Shown: positions 38,572 through 47,436 of the stretch, piece after piece | Layout: every line of letters starts with the position of its first letter | How positions within the stretch are numbered: position 1 is the first letter of the stretch | Source of the DNA: Streptococcus hyointestinalis | Lineage (GTDB): Bacteria; Bacillota; Bacilli; Lactobacillales; Streptococcaceae | Direction of reading: 5' to 3' | Assembly: GCF_900459405.1 (NCBI RefSeq) | Contig: NZ_UHFN01000007.1 | Location: 1,612,001 to 1,676,000 of the forward strand | Length of the DNA: 64,000 nucleotides | Notes under the pieces: model-generated | Database searches by the model: none | Told to the model about the DNA's origin: nothing | Seen by the model: the letters and a program-made list of their open reading frames with translations, nothing else | Translations under genes and position numbers: made by a program

Positions 38572-39612
38572 TTAGACGCTCTCTGATGGAGCTGGCTTTT
38601 TCAAGTCACAGACTGACTCCCGCTCAATCAATTTAAAGGGCACAACAATCTTTTCACTGTAAAAGCCTTTTGAAGCCTTTGTCAACTCTAACAGACGCTT
38701 GAGACTAGTCTTTCCAAGCTGCTCCACATTGACATCAAAAGTCGTCAGATAAGGGTGCACAATGGTTGAGAAGATAGAATTATTAAAGGTAATGAGAGAA
38801 TGTGTCTCTGGGATATTGAGTCCACGCTGTTTGAGGTCTTGCACTAGCTTGACCGACAGACGGTCACTCACTGAGACGATACCTGTCACATCATATTGCC
38901 AGATGACTTCGATGAGATTATCCAAAGTCCGTGGCAAATCGTTACTAATCAAGACATCATCAAGCGGTGTGAGCCCAGCCTTGGTCATGGCACGCAAATA
39001 GCCAAAATAACGCTCTCGTGAAATTTCAGACGATTTATCATCGGTCACAAAGAGAATATTATAATGCCCACGCTCTAGGAGATACTCAACTGCTCGACTG
39101 CCCATGAGTTGATTGTCATTATCAATGTAGGTAATCTCATTTTCATTGCCGTTTGATGAGCCGATCACGACAAAAGGCAGCTTGTTTTCTAAAAGATATT
39201 GTCTAATAGGGTCGTTCTTTTCCGAAAAGAGAACGATAAAACCATCAACACGCTTTTGCTTGTGCATAAGCTGCACTTGCGCTTCTAGCTCCTGCATGGT
39301 CATCCCTGTAGCGATAGAGACGGTCAGGTCTGACTGCTGAGCTTCGTAGGTAATTGCCGAGATGATGTTCATGAAAAAGGGTTCACTCAGACGCTCTGGC
39401 GTCACAAGCGGCGGCAAAACCACACCGATAGCTTGAGTTGAGCCGTTAGCTAACATCTGCGCAGCCACATTTGGCACATAACCCAGCTCGTCCATAGCTT
39501 TTCTGACTTTTTCTTTTGTCTTTTGAGAAATAGAGCGATTGTCTCTTAGCACACGGCTAACTGTTGACGGATTGACGCCTGCTCTTTGGGCGACATCCTT
39601 AATGGTAACCAT
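38572..39612 (-). CDS. malR: LacI-family regulator of maltodextrin use
   Basis: The 346-residue protein has the LacI helix-turn-helix and hinge (MVTIKDVAQRAGVNPSTVSR through NVAAQMLANGS, about 1-60) and a periplasmic-binding-protein-like ligand domain (DGFIVLFSEKNDPI near 133, SVSDRLSVKLVQ near 245). By position between pulA and divergent malX it is MalR, which represses the maltose genes until maltodextrin is bound. AAAAGGAGGAGC precedes the start. Confidence 0.93.
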   Translation of the reverse strand: MVTIKDVAQRAGVNPSTVSRVLRDNRSISQKTKEKVRKAMDELGYVPNVAAQMLANGSTQAIGVVLPPLVTPERLSEPFFMNIISAITYEAQQSDLTVSIATGMTMQELEAQVQLMHKQKRVDGFIVLFSEKNDPIRQYLLENKLPFVVIGSSNGNENEITYIDNDNQLMGSRAVEYLLERGHYNILFVTDDKSSEISRERYFGYLRAMTKAGLTPLDDVLISNDLPRTLDNLIEVIWQYDVTGIVSVSDRLSVKLVQDLKQRGLNIPETHSLITFNNSIFSTIVHPYLTTFDVNVEQLGKTSLKRLLELTKASKGFYSEKIVVPFKLIERESVCDLKKPAPSESV

Positions 39613-39656
39613 TAAATTGCTCCTCCTTTTAGTTTAAATCATAACATGATATTAAC

Positions 39657-39690
39657 AGTATAATAAACCTGCAAGAACAATGCAAGCGCT
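39657..39690 (-). promoter_or_regulatory. malR promoter with operator-like site over the -35
   Basis: On the minus strand TTGCAT and TATACT are separated by 17 bases. The -35 overlaps AGCGCTTGCAT, a half-match to the operators at malX, malQ and pulA. This suggests autoregulation or CcpA control. Confidence 0.7.
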
Positions 39691-39858
39691 TTTCTTAAAA
39701 ATATCTAAATCACATCACTTTGTAAAAATTTTTTTGGCAACAGAAACAAAACTGTCAAGAAGGTCTACATCCTTGATAGTACTAGCTTTAGAAATGTAAG
39801 CCCTTTCTAATACACCGTCCACAATCGTAAAAATTTTAAAAATTTTTCTAAAAAAGCC

Positions 39859-39889
39859 TTGACTTTTGCTGCAAACGGTTGCATAATAT
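39859..39889 (+). promoter_or_regulatory. malX promoter with MalR/CcpA operator
   Basis: TTGACT (39859-39864) and TAATAT (39884-39889) are 19 bases apart, and the palindrome TGCAAACGGTTGCA (39870-39883) fills the spacer. The malX leader carries AAAGGAGGG before the ATG. Confidence 0.85.
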
Positions 39890-39929
39890 AAGCATAGAAA
39901 CCTAAAAATTCCTTAAAGGAGGGAATGTT

Positions 39930-41174
39930 ATGACCAAGAAATCTTGGAAAAAATGGCTAGCAGCTTCTGCTGCTCTCACTTTGGCAGCTGGATTAGTTGC
40001 CGTATCGACGACTTCACCTGCATATGCAGCTTCAAAAACAACCTTGAAGTTGTGGGTGCCAACCGACTCAAAGGACTCTTATAAAGATATTGTCAAAAAC
40101 TTTGAGAAGGAAAACAAAAACGTTAAGGTTAAAGTGATTGAGTCAAACGACTCTAAAGCTCAAGAAAACGTCAAAAAAGACCCAAGTAAAGCCGCAGATG
40201 TCTTCTCACTGCCACATGACCAACTTGGTCAATTGGTTGAGTCTGGTATCATCCAAGAAGTACCAAGCAAATACGCTAAAGAAATCAAGAGTAACGACAC
40301 AGAACAATCTGTTCTTGGTGCACAGTATAAAGGTAAAACCTACGCCTTTCCATTTGGTATCGAGTCACAAGTTCTCTTCTATAACAAGGAAAAACTTTCA
40401 GCAGATGATGTCAAATCTTACGAAACCATCACTACAAAAGCAACCTTTGGTGCTAACTTCAAGCAAGTAAATGCTTATGCAACAGCACCGCTCTTCCTCT
40501 CAGTTGGTGATACACTCTTTGGTAAGACTGGTGAAGATGTCAAAGGAACAAACTGGGGCAATGAAGCTGGTGTTTCTGTTCTTCAATGGATCGCAGACCA
40601 AAAGAGCAACAAAGGATTTGTCAATGTCAATGCTGAAAACGCTATGAGTAAGTTCGGTGACGGCACTGTCGCTGCTATGGAATCAGGTCCTTGGGACTAC
40701 TCAGCAGCTCAAAAAGCACTCGGTGCTGACAAACTCGGCGTTGCCGTTTACCCAACAATCAAGATTGGCGACAAAGAAGTACAACAAAAAGCTTTCCTTG
40801 GTGTCAAACTCTACGCAGTCAACCAGGCACCTGCTGGTTCTGATACAAAACGTATCGCAGCAAGCTACAAACTCGCAAGCTACCTTACAAGTGCAGACAC
40901 TCAAAAACAACAATTTGAAACACGTAACATCGTGCCAGCAAATAAAGAAATCCAAGAATCTGACACTGTGAAATCAAACGAACTTGCACAAGCTGTTATC
41001 ACAATGGGTAGCTCAGATACTTACACTACTGTTATGCCTAAGCTTAGCCAAATGTCTACCTTCTGGACTGAAAGTGCTGCTATCCTTAGCGATACTTACA
41101 ACGGTAAAATCAAATCAAGCGACTACCTCAAACGTCTCAAACAGTTTGATAGCGACTTAGCCAAATCAAAATAA
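39930..41174 (+). CDS. malX: Maltose/maltodextrin-binding protein
   Basis: The 414-residue protein is an SBP family 1 member (TLKLWVPTDSKDSYKDIVKNF near 36, YAFPFGIESQVLFYNKEKL near 130, MESGPWDYSAAQKAL near 250). The signal peptide is long and ends TTSPAYA-ASK, a signal peptidase I site. There is no cysteine lipobox and no cysteine at all, although Gram-positive binding proteins are usually lipid-anchored. It may be held by its transporter, be partly released, or stay attached by an uncleaved signal. It delivers maltodextrins to MalFG. Confidence 0.93.
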   Translation: MTKKSWKKWLAASAALTLAAGLVAVSTTSPAYAASKTTLKLWVPTDSKDSYKDIVKNFEKENKNVKVKVIESNDSKAQENVKKDPSKAADVFSLPHDQLGQLVESGIIQEVPSKYAKEIKSNDTEQSVLGAQYKGKTYAFPFGIESQVLFYNKEKLSADDVKSYETITTKATFGANFKQVNAYATAPLFLSVGDTLFGKTGEDVKGTNWGNEAGVSVLQWIADQKSNKGFVNVNAENAMSKFGDGTVAAMESGPWDYSAAQKALGADKLGVAVYPTIKIGDKEVQQKAFLGVKLYAVNQAPAGSDTKRIAASYKLASYLTSADTQKQQFETRNIVPANKEIQESDTVKSNELAQAVITMGSSDTYTTVMPKLSQMSTFWTESAAILSDTYNGKIKSSDYLKRLKQFDSDLAKSK

Positions 41175-41187
41175 GATGCTAAAAATA

Positions 41188-41236
41188 GAACCTTGCTAGC
41201 GACGCTAATTCTGCAGTTAGCGGGGTTCGTTTTTTA
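41188..41236 (+). terminator. Intercistronic hairpin between malX and malF
   Basis: GAACC pairs with GGTTC and the inner GCTAA with TTAGC, followed by a T run. A partial terminator here would give more MalX than permease. TTGACT at 41242 may add a weak internal promoter. Confidence 0.75.
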
Positions 41237-41296
41237 ACACCTTGACTGATCATTGATAACATAATGTATTATCCGTTATTTTAGAGGAGACTTATC

Positions 41297-42664
41297 ATGT
41301 ACACTACCCCTAAAAAACCATTACAGCTTTTTACAGAGACCTTTAAAGAAGGAGATACAGCAACAAAGCTCTCTTACTTTATCATGGGGGCTGCCAATCT
41401 CAAAAATAAGCAAATCACAAAAGGGCTGCTCTTTTTAATCAGTGAGATTCTCTTTATCATCTCTTTTATCTATCAGGTCATTCCTTCTATCAAAGGACTC
41501 ATCACTCTTGGTACTAAAAGCCAAGGCATGACAACAAAAACTATTGATGGTATTAAAATGCAAGTCGCCACTCAAGGTGACAACTCTATGCTCATGCTCA
41601 TCTTTGGGCTTGCTGCTGTAATTTTTTGCTTGGTATTTATCTACATCTACTGGTGTAATATCAAGAGTGCAGCGCACCTAATGGAGCTAAAAGCGCAAGG
41701 GCGCAAGATTCCAACCTTAGTTGAAGATGTCAAAACCTTGTCAGATGGTCGTTTCCACATGACCCTTATGATTATTCCTTTGATTGGGGTTTTGCTCTTT
41801 ACCATTTTGCCATTGATTTATATGATTTGCTTGGCATTTACCAACTATGACCACAACCACCTTCCTCCAAAGAGCCTCTTTGATTGGGTTGGCTTTGTGA
41901 ACTTTGGCAATATCTTTAGCGGTCGTATGGCAAGTACGTTCTTCCCTGTTTTGTCATGGACATTGATTTGGGCAGTTTTTGCAACGGTTACTAACTTCTT
42001 CTTTGGTATCGTTCTAGCTCTTATCATCAACACTAAAGGGCTCAAGTTTAAGAAAATGTGGCGGACATTCTTTGTCATCACCATGGCAGTACCGCAGTTC
42101 ATCTCTCTTCTTATCATGAGAAACCTGCTTAATGACGCTGGACCTATCAATGCGCTTCTTGAGAAGATTGGCTTGGTGTCACACGCCCATCCGCTACCAT
42201 TTCTCTCAGACCCTATCTGGGCGAAATTCTCTATCATCTTTGTTAACATGTGGGTTGGTATCCCTGTTACCATGCTGGTTGCGACAGGTATCATCATGAA
42301 CCTCCCACAAGAGCAAATCGAGGCTGCTGAGATTGATGGGGCAAATAAATTCCAAATCTTTAAATCCATCACTTTCCCTCAAATCTTGCTGATTATGACA
42401 CCTACACTCATCCAGCAATTTATCGGAAATATCAATAACTTCAACGTCATCTACCTACTAACCGAAGGTGGACCTACTAACTCCAACTACTACCAAGCTG
42501 GTAGCACAGACCTTTTGGTCACATGGCTCTACAAGCTGACTGTTACCGCAGCTGACTACAACTTAGCTTCTGTTATCGGTATCATTATCTTTGTTCTCTC
42601 TGCTATCTTTAGCTTACTCGCTTACACAAGAACAAACTCTTACAAGGAAGGAGCTGCTAAATAA
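41297..42664 (+). CDS. malF: Maltodextrin ABC permease MalF
   Basis: The 455-residue membrane protein has two extra N-terminal hydrophobic segments (about 38-115) before the core permease domain. The core carries the EAA loop EQIEAAEIDGANKFQIFKSITFP near 336. It forms the channel with MalG. AGAGGAGACTTATC precedes the start; the stop overlaps the malG ATG by one base. Confidence 0.95.
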   Translation: MYTTPKKPLQLFTETFKEGDTATKLSYFIMGAANLKNKQITKGLLFLISEILFIISFIYQVIPSIKGLITLGTKSQGMTTKTIDGIKMQVATQGDNSMLMLIFGLAAVIFCLVFIYIYWCNIKSAAHLMELKAQGRKIPTLVEDVKTLSDGRFHMTLMIIPLIGVLLFTILPLIYMICLAFTNYDHNHLPPKSLFDWVGFVNFGNIFSGRMASTFFPVLSWTLIWAVFATVTNFFFGIVLALIINTKGLKFKKMWRTFFVITMAVPQFISLLIMRNLLNDAGPINALLEKIGLVSHAHPLPFLSDPIWAKFSIIFVNMWVGIPVTMLVATGIIMNLPQEQIEAAEIDGANKFQIFKSITFPQILLIMTPTLIQQFIGNINNFNVIYLLTEGGPTNSNYYQAGSTDLLVTWLYKLTVTAADYNLASVIGIIIFVLSAIFSLLAYTRTNSYKEGAAK

Positions 42665-43500
42665 TGAATAAGAGAAAACGCCTCAACCTTACTTTTGTCT
42701 ATATTTTACTGATTGTCCTATCAGTTATCTGGCTCTTTCCTATAGCTTGGGTAGTTTTGACCAGTTTTCGTGGTGAAGGTACTGCTTTTGTCAACTACTT
42801 CATTCCAAAAACGTGGACATTTGACAACTACACCAAGCTCTTTACCCAAAGCACCTTTCCTTTTGGGCAATGGTTCTTAAACACCTTGATTGTAGCGACA
42901 TTGTCATGTATCATCTCAACCTTTATCACGGTAGCTATGGCTTACTCACTGAGCCGTATCAAGTTCAAACACCGTAATGGTTTTCTAAAACTAGCACTTG
43001 TGCTCAATATGTTTCCTGGCTTTATGAGCATGATTGCAGTATACTATATCTTGAAAGCCTTTAACCTTGACCAAACACTGACAGCACTTGTCCTTGTCTA
43101 CTCAGCTGGGGCTGCACTTGGATTTTACATCGCTAAAGGGTTCTTTGACACCATTCCTTACTCTCTTGATGAGAGTGCCATGATTGATGGTGCCACACGT
43201 AAAGACGTCTTCTTTAAAATTACTCTCCCTCTCTCAAAACCTATCATCGTCTATACAGCCCTTATGGCATTTATCGCACCTTGGATGGACTTCATCTTTG
43301 CCAAAGTTATCCTCGGGGATGCAACAAGCAAATACACTGTCGCTATCGGACTCTTCTCTATGCTTCAACAAGATACTATCAATGATTGGTTCATGCCATT
43401 TACGGCTGGTTCTGTCATTATTGCAATTCCCATTACATTACTCTTTATGTTCATGCAAAAATACTATGTTGAAGGTATCACAGGCGGTTCTGTCAAATAA
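42664..43500 (+). CDS. malG: Maltodextrin ABC permease MalG
   Basis: The 278-residue protein has six membrane segments and the EAA loop LDESAMIDGATRKDVFFKITLP near 170, where the ATPase docks. It begins at TAATG overlapping malF, so the two are translationally coupled and made in equal amounts. Confidence 0.95.
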   Translation: MNKRKRLNLTFVYILLIVLSVIWLFPIAWVVLTSFRGEGTAFVNYFIPKTWTFDNYTKLFTQSTFPFGQWFLNTLIVATLSCIISTFITVAMAYSLSRIKFKHRNGFLKLALVLNMFPGFMSMIAVYYILKAFNLDQTLTALVLVYSAGAALGFYIAKGFFDTIPYSLDESAMIDGATRKDVFFKITLPLSKPIIVYTALMAFIAPWMDFIFAKVILGDATSKYTVAIGLFSMLQQDTINDWFMPFTAGSVIIAIPITLLFMFMQKYYVEGITGGSVK

Positions 43501-43544
43501 GCTTTGCCTTCTCACACAATAAGATAAGAATAGGAAAATACATT

Positions 43545-44684
43545 ATGACAACTCTACAATTAGATCATATCTACAAAAAATACCCAAATGCAACACACTA
43601 CTCTGTTGAGGACTTCAATCTGGATATCAAAGACAAGGAATTTATCGTCTTTGTTGGACCATCTGGTTGCGGAAAATCAACAACGCTTCGTATGATTGCA
43701 GGACTTGAGGACATCACAAAAGGAGAGCTCAAAATTGATGGCGCTATCGTCAATGACCTCTCTCCAAAAGACCGTGACATCGCCATGGTTTTCCAAAACT
43801 ACGCCCTCTACCCTCACATGAGCGTCTACGACAACATGGCATTTGGCTTGAAACTACGTAAATACTCTAAAGATGACATTGACAAACGTGTCCGTGAAGC
43901 GGCTGAAATTCTTGGTTTGACAGAGTTTCTCGAAAGAAAACCTGCTGACCTATCTGGTGGACAACGCCAACGTGTCGCTATGGGACGTGCCATTGTCCGT
44001 GACGCCAAGGTCTTCTTGATGGACGAGCCTCTCTCAAACTTGGATGCTAAGTTGCGTGTCTCTATGCGTGCTGAAATCGCTAAGATTCACCAACGTATCG
44101 GCTCAACCACTATCTACGTTACCCACGACCAAACCGAAGCCATGACACTGGCTGACCGTATCGTTATCATGTCAGCGACTAAAAATCCTGACGGTTCTGG
44201 AACGATCGGACGTGTTGAGCAAATCGGTACCCCTCAAGAGCTCTACAACCAACCAGCTAATAAATTTGTCGCAAGCTTCATCGGAAGCCCAGCTATGAAC
44301 TTCTTTGATGTCAAGGTTGGCAAGGACAAATTGACTAACGACCACGGGCTTGAGTTGGCACTTCCAGAAGGACAAGCTAAAGTCCTTGAAGCTAAAGGGT
44401 ATCTTGGCAAAACCGTTACTTTTGGTATCCGCCCAGAGGACATTTCAAGCAACAATATCGCACAAACGGCTTATCCTAATTCTTCTGTCGAAGCTGAAGT
44501 CGTCGTCTCAGAGCTTCTTGGTAGCGAAACCATGCTCTACCTCAAACTCGGTCAAGACGAATTTGCAGCACGTGTCGACGCCCGTGACTTCCACAACCCT
44601 GGCGATAAAGTAACCCTCACCTTCAAGGTCGCTAAAGGACACTTCTTTGACCCTGAAACAAGCAAACGTATCGCTGCAGAATAA
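43545..44684 (+). CDS. msmK: Sugar ABC transporter ATPase, MsmK/MalK type
   Basis: The 379-residue ATPase has Walker A FVGPSGCGKSTTLRM near 36, signature DLSGGQRQRVAMGRA near 133, Walker B VFLMDEPLSNLDAK near 156 and a C-terminal OB-type regulatory domain from about 235. In streptococci MsmK-type ATPases energise several sugar importers, and here the gene is the last of malXFG. The symbol could equally be malK. Confidence 0.9.
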   Translation: MTTLQLDHIYKKYPNATHYSVEDFNLDIKDKEFIVFVGPSGCGKSTTLRMIAGLEDITKGELKIDGAIVNDLSPKDRDIAMVFQNYALYPHMSVYDNMAFGLKLRKYSKDDIDKRVREAAEILGLTEFLERKPADLSGGQRQRVAMGRAIVRDAKVFLMDEPLSNLDAKLRVSMRAEIAKIHQRIGSTTIYVTHDQTEAMTLADRIVIMSATKNPDGSGTIGRVEQIGTPQELYNQPANKFVASFIGSPAMNFFDVKVGKDKLTNDHGLELALPEGQAKVLEAKGYLGKTVTFGIRPEDISSNNIAQTAYPNSSVEAEVVVSELLGSETMLYLKLGQDEFAARVDARDFHNPGDKVTLTFKVAKGHFFDPETSKRIAAE

Positions 44685-44685
44685 T

Positions 44686-44710
44686 AAAAAAGCACCTGAG
44701 GTGCTTTTTT
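44686..44710. terminator. Bidirectional terminator between msmK and the Nudix gene
   Basis: AAAAAAGCACC and GGTGCTTTTTT form an eleven-base-pair stem with a three-base loop. It serves both convergent genes. Confidence 0.92.
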
Positions 44711-44711
44711 A

Positions 44712-45176
44712 TTACCAAAATTCACGGACAAAATCATCCTCTAAGCGCTCACTGTAAAAGAGCTCAGACAAGTCCTCCTCATCAAAGATACGCATGAGAT
44801 TAAGCAAATCATAGGCAAGCTCTAAGTCAGCAAGACTCTCTTTTTTTACCCATGAGACCTCACCCTCGTCTGATGAGCGCAACTGCCCAGTGAAGCTTGA
44901 CGTTTTATACAAAAAGACAATATAGCGCTCGTTGTCCTTTGTGTGCCAGTGCTTAACACCCACCAACTGCGGATGCTCAATGGTAAGCCCCGTCTCCTCA
45001 TACACCTCACGAGTGATGGCTTGATGTAGGCTCTCACCTTTTTCGATGTGTCCACCTGGAAAAGCAAAGCCCGACCAAGCGTAGCGTTCTGGGCTGCGGT
45101 ATTGCATGACGACATTGCCCTTGTCGTCTTCTATCATACACATATTAGTTAAAATAACCTTTTCTGTTTTTGACAT
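44712..45176 (-). CDS. Nudix hydrolase (MutT-like)
   Basis: The 154-residue protein carries a complete Nudix box, GGHIEKGESLHQAITREVYEETGL, near residue 41. It hydrolyses nucleoside diphosphates linked to another moiety, and streptococcal relatives are often named 8-oxo-dGTP diphosphatase. The substrate is not fixed by sequence. AGAGGTGTATC precedes the start. It stands alone. Confidence 0.92.
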   Translation of the reverse strand: MSKTEKVILTNMCMIEDDKGNVVMQYRSPERYAWSGFAFPGGHIEKGESLHQAITREVYEETGLTIEHPQLVGVKHWHTKDNERYIVFLYKTSSFTGQLRSSDEGEVSWVKKESLADLELAYDLLNLMRIFDEEDLSELFYSERLEDDFVREFW

Positions 45177-45244
45177 GATACACCTCTCTTTTATTCATGT
45201 ATCAGTATAACGAAAAGAAAGGGAGAAAACAAGTGCCCAAAGGT

Positions 45245-45739
45245 TTAGTGCAGTGCTTTTTGGAGCGTCTTTGAAAAACTGCTGAGATAATAAAGGCTAT
45301 AAGCCAGAAAACTCCCCAGCAAGCTCGCCAAAATATCAAAAGGCAATTTCATAAGCGCATAAGTTGGCGTGGCATAGACAAAGGCACGTCCCAAACCATA
45401 GCCCACGATACTAATAAAACAAGCAGCAAGAAGTGCTAGAAAAATCTGTGTCTTTGAAGCACTTCTAGCGTCACCAGCTAGTTTTGACACCGTATAGGCA
45501 GCAAGCCCTTGAACCAAAAGAGACACAAACATCGGCGCTGGATAAAAGAAGAAATCCCCTAAAAAGCTCCCTAGTCCTGCAATCACAGCGGCTTCTAGCG
45601 GATTAAAGACCAGAGCTGCTAGAAAGATAATCACTTTATTAAAGTAAAAGTGACCACCTGGAACAGGGATACTAAAAGAAGATAAAAGAACAGTTAGCGC
45701 TGTAAAAAGCGCAGCATAGGTTAATCGTTTTGTCATCAT
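45245..45739 (-). CDS. ECF transporter S-component (vitamin uptake)
   Basis: The 164-residue protein (start at ATG 45739 or the adjacent 45736) is almost entirely hydrophobic, with five or six membrane helices. It has the ECF S-component pattern IPVPGGHFYFNKVIIFLAAL near 25. It binds a vitamin or precursor and docks on the shared EcfAA'T module, encoded elsewhere. The ligand is unknown; no riboswitch class was recognised in its short leader. IS110 element B is inserted about 45 bases upstream and splits it from a probable promoter. Confidence 0.85.
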   Translation of the reverse strand: MMTKRLTYAALFTALTVLLSSFSIPVPGGHFYFNKVIIFLAALVFNPLEAAVIAGLGSFLGDFFFYPAPMFVSLLVQGLAAYTVSKLAGDARSASKTQIFLALLAACFISIVGYGLGRAFVYATPTYALMKLPFDILASLLGSFLAYSLYYLSSFSKTLQKALH

Positions 45740-45756
45740 AGACCTTATATTTATAT

Positions 45757-45775
45757 TAGCGGGTAGCTCCCGCTA
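45757..45775 (-). promoter_or_regulatory. Hairpin in the ECF leader
   Basis: TAGCGGG and CCCGCTA form a seven-base-pair stem close to the ECF start. It has no T run, so it is a leader structure rather than a terminator. Confidence 0.55.
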
Positions 45776-45826
45776 GTATAAACCCTTTCTTTAATTATTT
45801 TTTAGATTTGTTTTATACTTAGTTCA

Positions 45827-45963
45827 GCGCTGTGGATTAGTATCTTACACCAATCGCTTTGACGATTTCTAGGAGGCTCTAACCACAGCTCTTTGTTTAA
45901 TTGGTAATGAGAATGATAACGCCCAGACGTTTTATCTCGTGTAAGGATACAAGACAAAGAGTG
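45827..45963 (+). ncRNA. Candidate IS110 bridge RNA, element B
   Basis: The first stem-loop is GCTGTGG (45829-45835)/CCACAGC (45883-45889) with inner stem AATCG/CGATT and two internal-loop strands. The second is CTCTTTGT (45889-45896)/ACAAAGAG (45954-45961) with inner GATAACG/CGTTTTATC. The right strand of the first loop, TAGGAGGC (45870-45877), is perfectly complementary to GCCTCCTA (47301-47308) just outside the element. The donor-loop segment TGAGAATG (45908-45915) resembles the element's own right end, TATAGAATG. Stem pairs covary with element C. Confidence 0.8.
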
Positions 45964-46012
45964 CGTGGAACGAACAACAGTCGCTAATAATCTCGAAAGG
46001 AACCAGAAACTT

Positions 46013-47170
46013 ATGTTTTATGTTGGTATTGATATTGCCAAAAACAAACACGATTTAGCCTGTATCAACGAAACTGGAGAAACAGTGATAACCAACTTCA
46101 GATTTGCCAATTCTTGTCAAGGTTTTCATCAGCTGAAACTAAAGCTAGAACAGCTATCTCCTATCACACAAGATGTCCAGATAGCACTTGAAAGCACAGG
46201 ACACTATAACTACAATATAGTGACCTTTTTAAGAGACTTAGGCTACAATGTATTTGCCTACAACCCGCTCATTATCAAAGAATTTGCTAAATCACAATCG
46301 CTTAGAAAAACTAAAACTGATAGGAAAGATGCCCTTTTAATTGCTCGTAAGCTACGCTCTGACGTAACCCCTGAACGTTATCAAACAGATAGGGTATTAG
46401 ACGAGTTAAAAGAGCTGACACGTTATCAAAATCGCCTAATTCAATCACGATCTAGATGCAAGAATTTATACATCAGATTACTTGATATTATCTTCCCTGA
46501 ACTCCACAGAATCGTTAATAATCTCTATAATCAGTTTATCTATGACTTACTAACAAACTATCCTTCTCCACAAAGAATAGCTCGTGCTCGGTTCTCATCA
46601 TTGCTTAAAATTAAGCGACTAACCGCTGATAAGGCGCATCAGATACAAGAAACAGCCAAACAGACTATTGGTAATGCTTCACCTGTTTTATCCTTGGAGT
46701 TAGTTCAATTAATTGAAAGCATTAAACACTACGATAAGCAAATTAACCAAGTCCAAGAGGAAATTAACCTCTTGATGATTGAGTTGAACTCTCCTATTAC
46801 TTCTATTCCTGGAATTGGAAGTCGTCTTGGTGCTATTATTCTAGCTGAAATTAAGAATATTCATAATTTCAAGAATCCAAATCAGCTCCAGGCCTTTGCA
46901 GGATTAGACCCTGCCATTTACCAATCAGGACAGATGGATAATACCGGTCATATGGTAAAACGAGGCTCCTCTTATCTAAGGTACGCTCTAATACAGGCTG
47001 CTAAGCTTATAGCCATTTATTCCCCACATTTTAAAGCCTATTTAAGACTAAAAATCAGTCAAGGAAAGCATTACAATGTAGCTGTGACACATGTTGCTAA
47101 AAAGCTCATTCGTGTAATTTATCATCTTCTTAAAACCAATCAACTGTTTGATGAAACTAAGCTAAGGTAA
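46013..47170 (+). CDS. IS110-family DEDD recombinase, element B
   Basis: The protein has 385 residues from ATG 46013, the codon that matches the family start (MFYVGIDIAKNKHDLACI); upstream extension would enter the RNA region. Catalytic-domain motifs are ALESTGHYNYNIV near 61 and RKTKTDRKDALLIARKL near 97. The C-terminal Tnp20 domain has ITSIPGIGSRLGAIILAEI near 262 and the serine-bearing VKRGSSYLRYALIQAA near 317. It is clearly related to element C but divergent. Confidence 0.92.
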   Translation: MFYVGIDIAKNKHDLACINETGETVITNFRFANSCQGFHQLKLKLEQLSPITQDVQIALESTGHYNYNIVTFLRDLGYNVFAYNPLIIKEFAKSQSLRKTKTDRKDALLIARKLRSDVTPERYQTDRVLDELKELTRYQNRLIQSRSRCKNLYIRLLDIIFPELHRIVNNLYNQFIYDLLTNYPSPQRIARARFSSLLKIKRLTADKAHQIQETAKQTIGNASPVLSLELVQLIESIKHYDKQINQVQEEINLLMIELNSPITSIPGIGSRLGAIILAEIKNIHNFKNPNQLQAFAGLDPAIYQSGQMDNTGHMVKRGSSYLRYALIQAAKLIAIYSPHFKAYLRLKISQGKHYNVAVTHVAKKLIRVIYHLLKTNQLFDETKLR

Positions 47171-47323
47171 AACTATAAAGTCATGAATCATTTTAAAAAC
47201 TTGCTTTTAGCAGGTCTTTTTCACATGCAATCAATTTTCTAAATAGCTTTTAAAAATAGTTAATATTTTTAAAAATTATTCTTGACTTTTTATATAGAAT
47301 GCCTCCTAAGACTTTTGTCTAAC

Positions 47324-47352
47324 AGTATAGACCTCTTTATCTCCTCTTTCAA
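47324..47352 (-). promoter_or_regulatory. Promoter probably of the ECF gene, now cut off by IS110 B
   Basis: On the minus strand TTGAAA and TATACT are 17 bases apart and point toward the ECF gene, but the 1.5-kb element B lies between them and the gene. The transcript would read into the right end of the element antisense to the recombinase. Confidence 0.65.
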
Positions 47353-47380
47353 GCTCTAAAAAGAAAAACTGTCTGGGGAC

Positions 47381-47414
47381 AAAAAAGCAGATAAGACTAA
47401 CTTACCTGCTTTTT
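47381..47414 (-). terminator. Intrinsic terminator of bsh
   Basis: AAAAAGCAGGTAAG pairs with CTTATCTGCTTTTT on the minus strand, with a T run, about 22 bases after the stop. Confidence 0.88.
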
Positions 47415-47436
47415 GTATTTTGGAGGCTCTGTTCTC

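Larger units (their letters stand above)
45784..47298 (+). mobile_element. IS110-family element B (left end approximate)
   Basis: The element holds a structured 5' RNA region, a DEDD recombinase and a right end with TTGACTTTTTATATAGA. The right border is set by comparison with element C (54081-55595): in both, TATAG is followed by three bases and then a stretch complementary to the target loop of the element's own RNA. The left border is placed by equal length (about 1515 bases). It lies between bsh and the ECF gene. Confidence 0.75.

Noticed and set aside
45740-45783. preQ1 or other riboswitch before the ECF gene
   Set aside because: Only a simple hairpin remains; no conserved core of any class was recognised, and the S-component is not QueT-like.
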